Shown here one piece after another: positions 17,748 through 25,152 of a DNA stretch of 38,234 nt. The position numbers were made by a program, and so were the translations under genes. Source of the DNA: Holophaga foetida DSM 6591 (GTDB lineage Bacteria > Acidobacteriota > Holophagae > Holophagales > Holophagaceae); the NCBI RefSeq assembly GCF_000242615.2, contig NZ_KI912269.1, forward strand, positions 365,441-403,674, written 5' to 3'. Position 1 is the first letter of the stretch. Each line of letters starts with the position of its first letter. Under the pieces are notes generated by a model. It made no database searches and was not told where the DNA came from. It was given only the letters and a program-made list of their open reading frames with translations.

Positions 17748-18734
17748 CTACCCGTTGAAAATCCAATCGAGCACCGCCCGCTGCACGTGGAAGCGGTTCT
17801 CGGCCTCGTCCACCACCTTGCAGCTGGGGTGGTCGAGCACCTCATCGGCGACTTCGACGTTGCGGCGCACGGGCAGGCAGTGGGTGAAGATGGCATCCTT
17901 GTGGGCCTTCTCCATGTGGCGGCGGGTGGTCATCCACTCGGGCTGGAGCATGGCCTCGGCGCCGAGGCCGGAATGGGTATTGGGACCCCAGGCCTTGGCA
18001 TAGACGGCCCGGCTGTCCGCCAGGGCCTCATCCTGATCGTGGGTAATGGTGACGCTGCCCCCGGCGGCCTTGGCGTAGGCCTCGGCCTCTGCCAGCACCG
18101 AGGGGTGCAGGTCGAAGCCCTTGGGGTGGGCCACCCGCACCTCACAGCCCGCCGCGGCGGCGGTGAGCAGGAAGGAGTTGGGCACGGCCTTGGGCAGGGG
18201 CTTGATGTGGGAGGCCCAGGTGAGGGTCACGGGCAGGCCCTTGGTGGAACCGAAGTTCTCCCGGATCGTCATGAGGTCGGCCAGGCCCTGACAGGGGTGC
18301 TCCCGGGCGCTCTCCATGCTGATGACCGGCACCGTGGACAGTTCCCGGAAGGCGCTCATGACGGGATCGAAGTTGTCCAGCTCGTCATCGACGTTCCCGG
18401 CGAAGGTCCGCACCGAAAGGGCGTCCACAAAGCGGGAGAGGACGGGCACCGCCTCCTTGACGTGCTCGGAGCGGTCGGAATCCATGATGGCCCCGACGCG
18501 GTCCTCCAGCTTCCAGACTCCGTTGCCCACTTCCAGCACGATGGCGCTGCCACCGCCCCGGTTCATCACCGCCTCGAAGGAGGTGCGGGTGCGCAGGGAA
18601 GGATTGAAGAAGACCATGCCCAGAATCTTGTCCACCAGGTGCTTGGGGTACTGCCCCTTCCAGGCCAGGGCCCGGGAAAGGATCATCTCCAGGCCTTCCG
18701 GGCCCAGGTCCTTGAGTCCAGTGAAGTGCTTCAT
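17748..18734 (-). CDS. N-acyl-ornithine carbamoyltransferase (ArgF')
   Basis: The 328-residue enzyme carbamoylates an N-acylated ornithine. It resembles Bacteroides succinylornithine transcarbamylase far more than ordinary ArgF: FFNPSLRTRTSFE (carbamoyl-phosphate loop, 43-55), VWKLEDRVGAIMDSDRSEH, EHPCQGLADL, TWASHIKPLPKAVPNSF and FTHCLPVRRN. In that group one residue sets the acyl choice (Pro90 in Bacteroides, Glu92 in Xanthomonas acetylornithine enzymes). The aligned residue here is Ser89, so acyl specificity is open. I choose the ATG at 18734 because GGAG lies 5 bp upstream; a GTG at 18740 adds two residues. It is flanked on both sides by intergenic repeats. Confidence 0.93.
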   Translation of the reverse strand: MKHFTGLKDLGPEGLEMILSRALAWKGQYPKHLVDKILGMVFFNPSLRTRTSFEAVMNRGGGSAIVLEVGNGVWKLEDRVGAIMDSDRSEHVKEAVPVLSRFVDALSVRTFAGNVDDELDNFDPVMSAFRELSTVPVISMESAREHPCQGLADLMTIRENFGSTKGLPVTLTWASHIKPLPKAVPNSFLLTAAAAGCEVRVAHPKGFDLHPSVLAEAEAYAKAAGGSVTITHDQDEALADSRAVYAKAWGPNTHSGLGAEAMLQPEWMTTRRHMEKAHKDAIFTHCLPVRRNVEVADEVLDHPSCKVVDEAENRFHVQRAVLDWIFNG

Positions 18735-18756
18735 GACCACTCCGAAAAAAAGCTAC

Positions 18757-18852
18757 TTCCACCACGAAGACACCAAGACACGAAGAAAGGCAAAAGAAAG
18801 AAAAGCGATTTTCTTGGTGTTCCTTGGTGCCCTTCGTGCCTTCGTGGTGGAA
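18757..18852. repeat. Inverted repeat of CACGAAG/CACCAAG words between argD and argF'
   Basis: The outer arms TTCCACCACGAAG (18757-18769) and CTTCGTGGTGGAA (18840-18852) pair perfectly. Further CCAAG/CTTGG words repeat every 8-9 bp inside. It begins 3 bp past the argD stop and ends shortly before the argF' ribosome-binding site, so it is nearly the whole gap. Confidence 0.82.
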
Positions 18853-18855
18853 TTT

Positions 18856-20013
18856 TCAGTTTTTGAAAGACTTGATCGCCTCGAGCAGGGCATCCACGGC
18901 GGCGTCGCTGAGGTTGAGGGGGGGCAGGAGGCGCAGGACCTCGGGATCGCTGCTGCCGCCCACCAGGATCTTCTCGGCCATCAGGTGCTTCTTGAGACTG
19001 GCGGCGCACCCGGGAGCCCGGAGCCCCAGGAGCAGCCCCTCACCCTGGACCTTGGTGACCACGGTGCCCACCAGTTCTTTGCGCAGACGCTCAGCGATGG
19101 CAGTGGCGCGGGCCATGAGGCCCTCCCCCTGGATGACATCCAGGGTGGCCAGCAGCGCGGCGCTGGCCAGGGGGCCTCCGCCGAAGGTGCTGCCCAGATC
19201 ACCGGACTTGATGGCGGAAGCAGTCTTGGGGCTCAGGATCACGGCTGCCATGGGAACGCCGCTGGCGATGCCCTTGGCGCTGGTGATGATATCGGGGGTC
19301 ACGCCATAGAACCCGGCGGCGTAGGGGGTGCCCATGCGGCCCACACCGGTCTGGACCTCGTCGAAGATCAGGAGGCAGCCGCTCTCGTCGCACTTCTGGC
19401 GAAGCTTCTTGAAGAAGCTGGCGGGGGCGGTGGTGATGCCGGCCATGCTCTGGATGGGCTCCAGGATGATGGCGGCGCACTGGCTCAGGTCGGCCTTCTC
19501 CAGGGCCTCCTCATCCCCCCAGGGGAGCTGGGTGTCAGGCACCAGGAAGGACTCCAGGCCGGGGGTGAGCTTGGGATCGTCGGTGACGGAGATGGCGAGG
19601 ATGCTGCGGCCGTGCCAGCCACCCTTGAAGGAGGCATAGGCCTTCCGGCCCGTCTGCTTGGCAGCGATCTTCAGAGCGTTCTCGTTGGCCTCGGCCCCGG
19701 AGTTGCAGAAGAAGACAGAGGCCATGGGGTGCTCCAAGCCACCGTTCACGAAATCGATGAGGGCCTGGGCAGCCTTGTCCCGGACGGGGATCTGGGCGGC
19801 GGTGGAGTAGAAGAGGATCTGGGCGGCCTGGTCGGCGATGGCCTTCACGACCTTGGGGTGGGAGTGGCCCGTGGAGCAGACGCAATGGCCACCGTAGAAG
19901 TCCCAATAGGCATTGCCTTCCGCATCAAAGATGCGGTCCCCCTCTCCGCGAACCACGGGAAAGGGGTAGGGAGCATAGGTGGGCTGAAGGGCGGGGAAGG
20001 CAGACATGGGCAT
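18856..20013 (-). CDS. argD: N-acyl-ornithine aminotransferase
   Basis: The 385-residue class-III PLP enzyme converts N-acyl-glutamate semialdehyde to N-acyl-ornithine with glutamate as donor. PLP lysine Lys247 (TSAKGI), the FDEVQTGVGR block, SGAEANENA and STFGGGPLA are present. It is the first gene of the operon. ATGs occur at 20013 and 20007, and neither has a clear ribosome-binding site; the first overlaps a putative ArgR site. Acetyl versus succinyl preference is not readable from sequence. Confidence 0.95.
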   Translation of the reverse strand: MPMSAFPALQPTYAPYPFPVVRGEGDRIFDAEGNAYWDFYGGHCVCSTGHSHPKVVKAIADQAAQILFYSTAAQIPVRDKAAQALIDFVNGGLEHPMASVFFCNSGAEANENALKIAAKQTGRKAYASFKGGWHGRSILAISVTDDPKLTPGLESFLVPDTQLPWGDEEALEKADLSQCAAIILEPIQSMAGITTAPASFFKKLRQKCDESGCLLIFDEVQTGVGRMGTPYAAGFYGVTPDIITSAKGIASGVPMAAVILSPKTASAIKSGDLGSTFGGGPLASAALLATLDVIQGEGLMARATAIAERLRKELVGTVVTKVQGEGLLLGLRAPGCAASLKKHLMAEKILVGGSSDPEVLRLLPPLNLSDAAVDALLEAIKSFKN

Positions 20014-20026
20014 GCATCCATATGCG
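20013..20026. promoter_or_regulatory. Putative ArgR box at the argD start
   Basis: TGCAT-CCAT-ATGCG has the spacing of an ARG box (two inverted 5-bp half-sites, 4 bp apart) with half-site TGCAT instead of the enteric TGAAT. It overlaps the argD start codon. The same pattern recurs before argR. Confidence 0.55.
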
Positions 20027-20089
20027 AACCCGGAACCAGCTCCGGGACCTGATCAACCTTCGCACAAGTCAGCCTAGACATTCAACGCA

Positions 20090-20163
20090 TGAATTGCATT
20101 TATTCAGCACTTTCCAGGCATCCGGACTTGCATAAATATGCGCATATATGCACACTGTATGCA
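20090..20163. promoter_or_regulatory. ArgR operator cluster between argD and argR
   Basis: The AT-rich divergent region holds TGCATAAATATGCG (20129-20142), an overlapping TGCGCATATATGCA (20139-20152), and TGCACACTGTATGCA (20149-20163) running into the argR start. TGAAT (20090-20094) and ATTCA (20102-20106), which are enteric-type ARG half-sites but 7 bp apart, lie further left. Such a cluster suits autoregulation of argR and repression of argD onwards. Promoter boxes for either gene cannot be fixed with confidence. Confidence 0.6.
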
Positions 20164-20561
20164 TGAAGACGGAAACCGCCATCCTCCGACTGCTCAAACA
20201 GCACCCCATCAGCGAACAGGCCCAACTCCAGGGACTCCTGGAAGCCGAGGGCATCCATGTCACCCAGAGCACCCTCTCTCGAACCTTCCGGCGTCTGTCC
20301 GTGGCCAAGGTGGGAGGGCGCTACCAGCACCTGGCCTCCCTGCCCGCACCAGCCGTATCCTTCTCGGTACATGCCGCCCCCCCCAACCTGCTGGTGGTCA
20401 GGGTCCCCCCGGGCCAAGCCTCGGCCATCGCCCTCCGCCTCGACCAGAGCGCCCTTCCCGGCCTCGCGGGCACTATCGCTGGGGATGACACGATCCTGGT
20501 GGTTGTCGCCCCCCCGGAACTGCTGGAAGAAACCAGGACTAAGCTGATGGAGATCATGTAG
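20163..20561 (+). CDS. argR: Arginine repressor ArgR/AhrC
   Basis: I choose the ATG at 20163 (MKTETAILRLLKQHPISEQ), which gives 132 residues and starts the winged helix at the normal point. An ATG at 20148 adds five residues. The N-terminal wHTH carries the TQSTLSRTFRRL recognition helix. The C-terminal hexamerisation and arginine-binding domain has the conserved GTIAGDDTILVV, with the Asp pair that contacts arginine. Arginine-bound hexamers should repress the divergent argD operon. At 132 residues it is slightly short for the family. No ribosome-binding site is visible. Confidence 0.95.
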   Translation: MKTETAILRLLKQHPISEQAQLQGLLEAEGIHVTQSTLSRTFRRLSVAKVGGRYQHLASLPAPAVSFSVHAAPPNLLVVRVPPGQASAIALRLDQSALPGLAGTIAGDDTILVVVAPPELLEETRTKLMEIM

Positions 20562-20618
20562 ATGCTCAGCTCGTTCTCGACAAATTGACTTTTCAGGAGC
20601 AACGTAGATCGCGAGTCC

Positions 20619-20638
20619 TGGGAACCCCTGGGTTCCCA
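20619..20638. promoter_or_regulatory. 20-bp palindrome before the radical SAM gene
   Basis: TGGGAACCC (20619-20627), CT, GGGTTCCCA (20630-20638) is a perfect dyad in the 100-bp gap after argR and 24 bp before the radical SAM start. It could be a repressor site or an RNA hairpin in the leader. No T-run follows, so it is not a standard terminator. Confidence 0.5.
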
Positions 20639-20661
20639 CGAGGCCCTTCTGAGGTGGTGCA

Positions 20662-22335
20662 ATGCCCATTGAAGCGCTTCTGATCTATCCCCGCGTGCCT
20701 CCGACCTACTGGAGCATGAAGTACGCCGTCCCTTTCCTGGGAAGGCGCTCCGCCTTTCCACCCCTGGGGCTCCTGACCGTCGCCGCCATGCTCCCGAAGG
20801 ACTGGAACCTGCGGTTGGTGGACCTGAATATCGAGGAGATGGACGAGTCCGCGGTGGCCACCGCCGATCTGGTCCTCACCTCATCCATGCTCATCCAGAG
20901 CGAATCCCTGAATGAGATCATCGCCCTCTGCAACCACTGCGGCGTGCCTGTGGTGGCTGGAGGACCGCACCCCACCGCCTCCTGGAGACAGATCAAGGGC
21001 GTCGACCATTTCATCCTCAACGAGGCGGAAGTCACACTGGCGGCCTTCCTGGAAGACTACCAGCAGGGCTGCCCCAAACCCGTCTACCAGAGCGACGAGA
21101 AGGCCGACCTCACCTGCACCCCGCCGCCCCGCTGGGATCTCGTCAAGCCGCACCAGTACGCCGCCATGGCCCTCCAGTTCTCCAGGGGCTGCCCCCACGC
21201 CTGCGAATTCTGCGATATCACCGCCCTCTTCGGGCATCGCCCCAGGTGCAAGACCCCCGCCCAGTTCCTGGCGGAATGCGAGGGGCTCTACACCATGGGC
21301 TGGCGAGGCTCCCTCTTCGTGGTGGATGACAACTTCATCGGCAACAGCCGGGCAGTCAAAACCCTGCTGGCCGAGCTGGAACTCTGGCAGAAAGCCCACG
21401 ACTACCCCTTCACCCTCTTCACCGAGGCCAGCCTGCTCCTGGCGGAAGACGAGGAGCTTCTGGACCTCATGGTGGCGGCAGGCTTCAACATGGTCTTTCT
21501 TGGCATCGAAACACCGGATGCGGAGACCCTGGCGGCCATCGGCAAACGCCAGAACCTGCGCACGGACCTCGTGGCGGCGGTGCGTCGGATCCAGGACAAG
21601 GGGATGGAGGTGACGGCTGGCTTCATCGTCGGCTTCGACGGGGACCAGACCGATATTTTCGACCGCCAGCTCCGCTTCATCCAGCAGGCCGCCATCCCCA
21701 CCGCCATGATGGGGCTCCTGACAGCCCTCCCCGGAACCCAGCTCCACCATCGACTAGAGGAGGAAGGGCGCATCCTCAGCATCTCCGGGGGAGACAACAC
21801 CCACGACCTGAGCCTGAACTTCGAGCCCAGGATGGATCGAGCCACTCTGCTGGCGGGCTACAAGCGCGTCCTCATGGAGCTCTATACGCCGAGCCACTAC
21901 TTCGCCCGCTGCCAGGAGCTCCTCAAGCGACTCAAGGTGCATCGGAACTCCAGCCGCCACATCGGCCTGCCCGAGGTCCGGGCCTGCCTCCGATCCCTCC
22001 TCATCCAGGGATTCTCCCGGTATTCCCTGGCCTACTGGTCCTTCCTATTGAGGAGCCTGCTCCGCAAGCCCCGGATGGCAACGGAGATCGTCACGATGGC
22101 CGTGAAGGGCCATCACTACTTCAAGGTCACCCGGGCCATGGTGGAACTGGACCGTTTCAAACGGGGCCTGGAACGGGTTCGCCACGCCCTGGAATCCCAC
22201 AGCGGCCAAGCCTACCGGGAAAGGGCCCTGGCCCACCTCCGGCGCCGGTGCAACCGGATCGACAAAGATTTCAGGACCTATGCCGAAGCCGCCCTGCTAG
22301 AGCTTCGGACGACCACACACGCGCGACAGAGCTGA
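20662..22335 (+). CDS. B12-binding radical SAM protein (DUF4070-like)
   Basis: The 557-residue protein has an N-terminal cobalamin-binding Rossmann domain (about 1-140, PPLGLLTVAAMLP and VVAGGPHPT). A radical SAM barrel follows with the cluster motif C177-X3-C181-X2-C184 (RGCPHACEFCDI) and GFIVGFDGDQ. A C-terminal helical region from about 400 fits the DUF4070 extension seen in hopanoid methylase HpnR and relatives. Class-B enzymes of this kind often methylate unactivated carbon using methylcobalamin. The substrate is not evident and no hopanoid genes are nearby. GAGGTGG is upstream of the ATG. It lies 3 bp before the YbaK-type gene, so they form an operon. Confidence 0.87.
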   Translation: MPIEALLIYPRVPPTYWSMKYAVPFLGRRSAFPPLGLLTVAAMLPKDWNLRLVDLNIEEMDESAVATADLVLTSSMLIQSESLNEIIALCNHCGVPVVAGGPHPTASWRQIKGVDHFILNEAEVTLAAFLEDYQQGCPKPVYQSDEKADLTCTPPPRWDLVKPHQYAAMALQFSRGCPHACEFCDITALFGHRPRCKTPAQFLAECEGLYTMGWRGSLFVVDDNFIGNSRAVKTLLAELELWQKAHDYPFTLFTEASLLLAEDEELLDLMVAAGFNMVFLGIETPDAETLAAIGKRQNLRTDLVAAVRRIQDKGMEVTAGFIVGFDGDQTDIFDRQLRFIQQAAIPTAMMGLLTALPGTQLHHRLEEEGRILSISGGDNTHDLSLNFEPRMDRATLLAGYKRVLMELYTPSHYFARCQELLKRLKVHRNSSRHIGLPEVRACLRSLLIQGFSRYSLAYWSFLLRSLLRKPRMATEIVTMAVKGHHYFKVTRAMVELDRFKRGLERVRHALESHSGQAYRERALAHLRRRCNRIDKDFRTYAEAALLELRTTTHARQS

Positions 22336-22338
22336 ATC

Positions 22339-22821
22339 ATGTCCAAAGCCCCCTCCACGGCCGCCACCCGGCTGCTCCGTCAGCAGAGCATCACCTATTC
22401 CGAACACCTGTACCGCTATGAGGACCACGGGGGCACAGCTGTCCCGGCACGGGAACTGGGGGTGGACGAGCATGCCGTGATCAAGACCCTCATTCTGGAG
22501 GATGAGGCTGGCCACCCCCTCATCGTGCTCATGCACGGGGATCGGGAGGTTTCCACCAAGGCCCTGGCGAGACAGATCGGAGCCAAGGCCGTTCAGATCT
22601 GCAAGCCCGAGGTGGCCCAGAAGCACAGCGGCTACCTGGTGGGGGGCACCAGCCCCTTCGGCACCCGGAAGGCGATGCCCGTTCACGTGGAACGCAGCAT
22701 CTTGGATCTGGAGCGCATCTACATCAATGGCGGCTCCCGGGGCTTCCTGGTGGCGATGGCCCCAGGGGACCTGGAAAGGGTCCTGAAACCCACGCTGGTA
22801 GACGTTTCCATCGAGGGTTGA
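22339..22821 (+). CDS. ybaK: YbaK/EbsC-type aminoacyl-tRNA deacylase
   Basis: The 160-residue protein is the single-domain Cys-tRNA(Pro) deacylase type. It removes cysteine mischarged onto tRNA-Pro by ProRS. Motifs include the substrate-binding lysine segment EHAVIKTLIL, MHGDREVSTKALAR and the signature YLVGGTSPFGTRK. Length is normal. It follows the radical SAM stop by 3 bp. A terminator lies about 70 bp after its stop. Confidence 0.93.
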   Translation: MSKAPSTAATRLLRQQSITYSEHLYRYEDHGGTAVPARELGVDEHAVIKTLILEDEAGHPLIVLMHGDREVSTKALARQIGAKAVQICKPEVAQKHSGYLVGGTSPFGTRKAMPVHVERSILDLERIYINGGSRGFLVAMAPGDLERVLKPTLVDVSIEG

Positions 22822-22890
22822 TGATCGAAGAATCGCATCCTGGAAAGAAATCCCGAGCGTTGCCCGGGTTCTGGTAGCATAAAGTTCTCA

Positions 22891-22923
22891 GCGCCTCGCA
22901 CCTCCGAGGCGCCCCTTTTTTTT
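22891..22923 (+). terminator. Rho-independent terminator after ybaK
   Basis: The stem GCGCCTCG / CGAGGCGC (22891-22898, 22905-22912) is followed by CCC and eight T residues. The rest of the 187-bp gap before greA shows no clear promoter. Confidence 0.88.
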
Positions 22924-23008
22924 ATATGCCTTTCAAACCCCGTCACCCCATTTCGGGTGCCGACTTTTTCCACGTCCCGGGGCCTTCGCCCTTCTATCCG
23001 GAAACACT

Positions 23009-23476
23009 ATGCCCAAGCACGTACTTGCAAAGCTCGAGGCCGAACTCAAAGACCTCAAGCACGCTCTGCTGGTGGAAATCCCCAAGGAGATCGCCTCGGC
23101 GGCTTCCCAGGGCGACCTGTCCGAGAACGCGGAATACGAACAGGCCCTGTCGAAGCGTGACATGTTCCAGGCGAAGGTCGTGGCCATGGAAAAGCGAATC
23201 GCCGAGATCGCCAGCCTGGATATCACGCGCCTACCCAAGGACAAGGTCGCCTACGGCACCCGGGTGACCCTCCTGGACCTGGACTCAGAAAAGGAAGTAA
23301 CCTACCGACTTGTTCTTCCCGAAGAACTGGGTAACGCGTCCGATCTCCTGAGCATCAGCTCCCCCATCGGGATGGCGCTCGTGGGCCTGGAAGAGGGAGC
23401 CGAGGTCCGGATCAAGATCCCCGCCGGCACCAAGCGTTTTGAAGTCATCGAACTCACCACGATCCACAATCAGTAG
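23009..23476 (+). CDS. greA: Transcription elongation factor GreA
   Basis: The 155-residue protein has the N-terminal coiled-coil hairpin with the acidic tip (QGDLSENAEYEQA), which enters the RNA polymerase secondary channel and triggers cleavage of backtracked RNA. The C-terminal FKBP-like domain includes SISSPIGMALVGLEEG. Length is normal. Only a weak GGA precedes the ATG. clpX follows after 22 bp, probably in one transcript, which is not the usual clpP-clpX arrangement. Confidence 0.95.
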   Translation: MPKHVLAKLEAELKDLKHALLVEIPKEIASAASQGDLSENAEYEQALSKRDMFQAKVVAMEKRIAEIASLDITRLPKDKVAYGTRVTLLDLDSEKEVTYRLVLPEELGNASDLLSISSPIGMALVGLEEGAEVRIKIPAGTKRFEVIELTTIHNQ

Positions 23477-23498
23477 AGACGATCAGCCTGGAGATCCC

Positions 23499-24749
23499 AT
23501 GACCAAGTCCAAACGGGACCAGCGGTGCAACTTCTGCGGGAAGGCTCCCCATGAAGTGGAGCAGCTTCTCGCCGGTCCCTCCGCCTTCATCTGCAATGAG
23601 TGCGTCGAACAGGGTCAGCTCCAGCTCCGCATGAGCCGCCAGGGAGGCAAGACCTCCGACCCCCACAAGGGGCGCCTGGCACGGCCCAAGGAGATCAAGG
23701 CGTTCCTGGACGACTATGTGATCGGACAGGATGCCGCCAAGAAGCGCCTCTCCGTCGCGGTCTACAACCACTACAAGCGCATCATGGTGCCCAAGCGTGG
23801 CCTGGGAATCGCCACCGAGGTGGAACTGGCCAAGAGCAACATCATGCTCATCGGCCCCACGGGCACCGGCAAGACGCTCCTGGCCCAGACCCTGGCCCGT
23901 TTCCTCGACGTGCCCCTGGCCATGGCCGACGCCACCACCCTCACCGAGGCAGGCTATGTGGGCGAGGATGTGGAGAATATCCTCACCAAGCTCCTCCAGG
24001 CGGCCAATTACGACCTGGAGCGGGCTCAGCGGGGCATCGTCTTCATCGACGAGATCGACAAGGTGGGCCGCAAGAGCGAGAACCCCTCCATCACCCGTGA
24101 TGTGAGCGGCGAAGGCGTCCAGCAGGCCCTCCTCAAGCTGGTGGAAGGCACCGTGGCTAATGTCCCCCCCCAGGGCGGCCGCAAGCACCCCCACCAGGAG
24201 TTCATCCAGGTGGACACCACCAACATCCTCTTCATCTGCGGCGGCGCCTTCGTGGGCCTTGAGGATGTCGTCAAGCAGCGCGTCCGGGCCAAGGCCGTGG
24301 GTTTCGGGGCCCAGGTGAGCAGCAAGGTGGACAAGGAAGAGTATCTGAAGCTGGTGGAGCCCGAGGATATCGTCAAGTACGGCCTGATCCCCGAACTGGT
24401 GGGCCGCCTCCCGGTGCTCGCCACCCTGGATCCCCTGGACCGCGAGGCCCTGGTGCGCATCCTCACTCAGCCCAAGAACGCCCTCACCAAGCAGTTCGCC
24501 AAGCTGCTGGACATGGACGATGTGGAACTCTCCTTCGAGGATTCCGCCCTGGAAGCCATCGCCGATCAAGCCATGACCCGCAAGCTCGGGGCCCGCGGCC
24601 TGCGCTCCATGCTGGAGCAGATCCTGCTCGAACCCATGTTCGAGCTGCCCAGCGAAGAGCGCACCGGCAAGACCCCCTTGCGCATCACCCGGGAACGGGT
24701 GCTGGAAGTGATGGGACTGCCTCCAGAAGAGGTCGAAGCCGCAGGGTAG
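23499..24749 (+). CDS. clpX: ClpX, ATPase subunit of ClpXP protease
   Basis: I start at the ATG at 23499, with GGAG 6 bp upstream. The 416-residue AAA+ unfoldase has its N-terminal zinc domain (C10, C13, C32, C35), Walker A GPTGTGKT (119-126), Walker B IVFIDEIDK, pore and sensor regions, and the arginine-finger part ELVGRLPVLATL. It feeds tagged substrates to ClpP. No clpP is in the window; greA sits where clpP often is, and lon follows downstream. Confidence 0.97.
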   Translation: MTKSKRDQRCNFCGKAPHEVEQLLAGPSAFICNECVEQGQLQLRMSRQGGKTSDPHKGRLARPKEIKAFLDDYVIGQDAAKKRLSVAVYNHYKRIMVPKRGLGIATEVELAKSNIMLIGPTGTGKTLLAQTLARFLDVPLAMADATTLTEAGYVGEDVENILTKLLQAANYDLERAQRGIVFIDEIDKVGRKSENPSITRDVSGEGVQQALLKLVEGTVANVPPQGGRKHPHQEFIQVDTTNILFICGGAFVGLEDVVKQRVRAKAVGFGAQVSSKVDKEEYLKLVEPEDIVKYGLIPELVGRLPVLATLDPLDREALVRILTQPKNALTKQFAKLLDMDDVELSFEDSALEAIADQAMTRKLGARGLRSMLEQILLEPMFELPSEERTGKTPLRITRERVLEVMGLPPEEVEAAG

Positions 24750-24761
24750 AAAGCAACCCAC

Positions 24762-24821
24762 GCGAAAAAAGGGGCACGGAGGGAAGCCGGAAAGGCATTC
24801 CATCCGCGCCCATTTTTTCGC
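24762..24821 (+). terminator. Probable clpX terminator
   Basis: GCGAAAAAAGGGGC (24762-24775) pairs imperfectly with GCGCCCATTTTTTCGC (24806-24821), with a smaller hairpin GGAAGCC/AGGCATTCC inside. The T6 run lies in the right arm. Confidence 0.6.
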
Positions 24822-24881
24822 CGGACCCTGGCCCTTTGGATCACAGGATCAGGAAGGGGCGTTTTTTAATCTTAATATCTA

Positions 24882-24948
24882 TTTATCCTGTAAATCCTGT
24901 GTATCCTGTTCTTTTTTAAAACAGGATACACAGGATTTACAGGATAAA
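24882..24948. repeat. Perfect 29-bp inverted repeat of ATCCTGT 9-mers
   Basis: The arms 24882-24910 and 24920-24948 are exact complements around a 9-bp loop CTTTTTTAA. Each arm is three 9-bp units (TTATCCTGT, AAATCCTGT, GTATCCTGT). It lies in the 403-bp gap between clpX and lon and could fold into a very stable hairpin. Similar words occur at about 37590-37612. Confidence 0.92.
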
Positions 24949-25030
24949 AGCAATATTTGCAACATAAAAGAAGCCACACACGGGCTTATGGCAACTTTGA
25001 GGCAGTCAGGGTTTAACAATAAATAAATCA

Positions 25031-25070
25031 ATACAACTCGACACAACTCGACACAACTCGACTTGACTCG
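25031..25070 (+). repeat. Tandem 10-bp repeat upstream of lon
   Basis: Four consecutive units: ATACAACTCG, ACACAACTCG, ACACAACTCG, ACTTGACTCG. The array ends 82 bp before the lon ATG. The region from 24949 to 25030 is AT-rich and may hold the lon promoter, but I see no convincing boxes and no CIRCE element. Confidence 0.85.
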
Positions 25071-25152
25071 AAGACGGGACAGCCATCATCCAATGACAGG
25101 AATGGCTATCCTAGTGATCCTGGTCCCCCCGGGACCTGAACGAGCTGAAACC

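Noticed and set aside
17748..18734. Ordinary ornithine carbamoyltransferase (argF)
   Set aside because: The sequence blocks match the succinyl/acetyl-ornithine transcarbamylases, and the operon has an ArgE-like deacylase.
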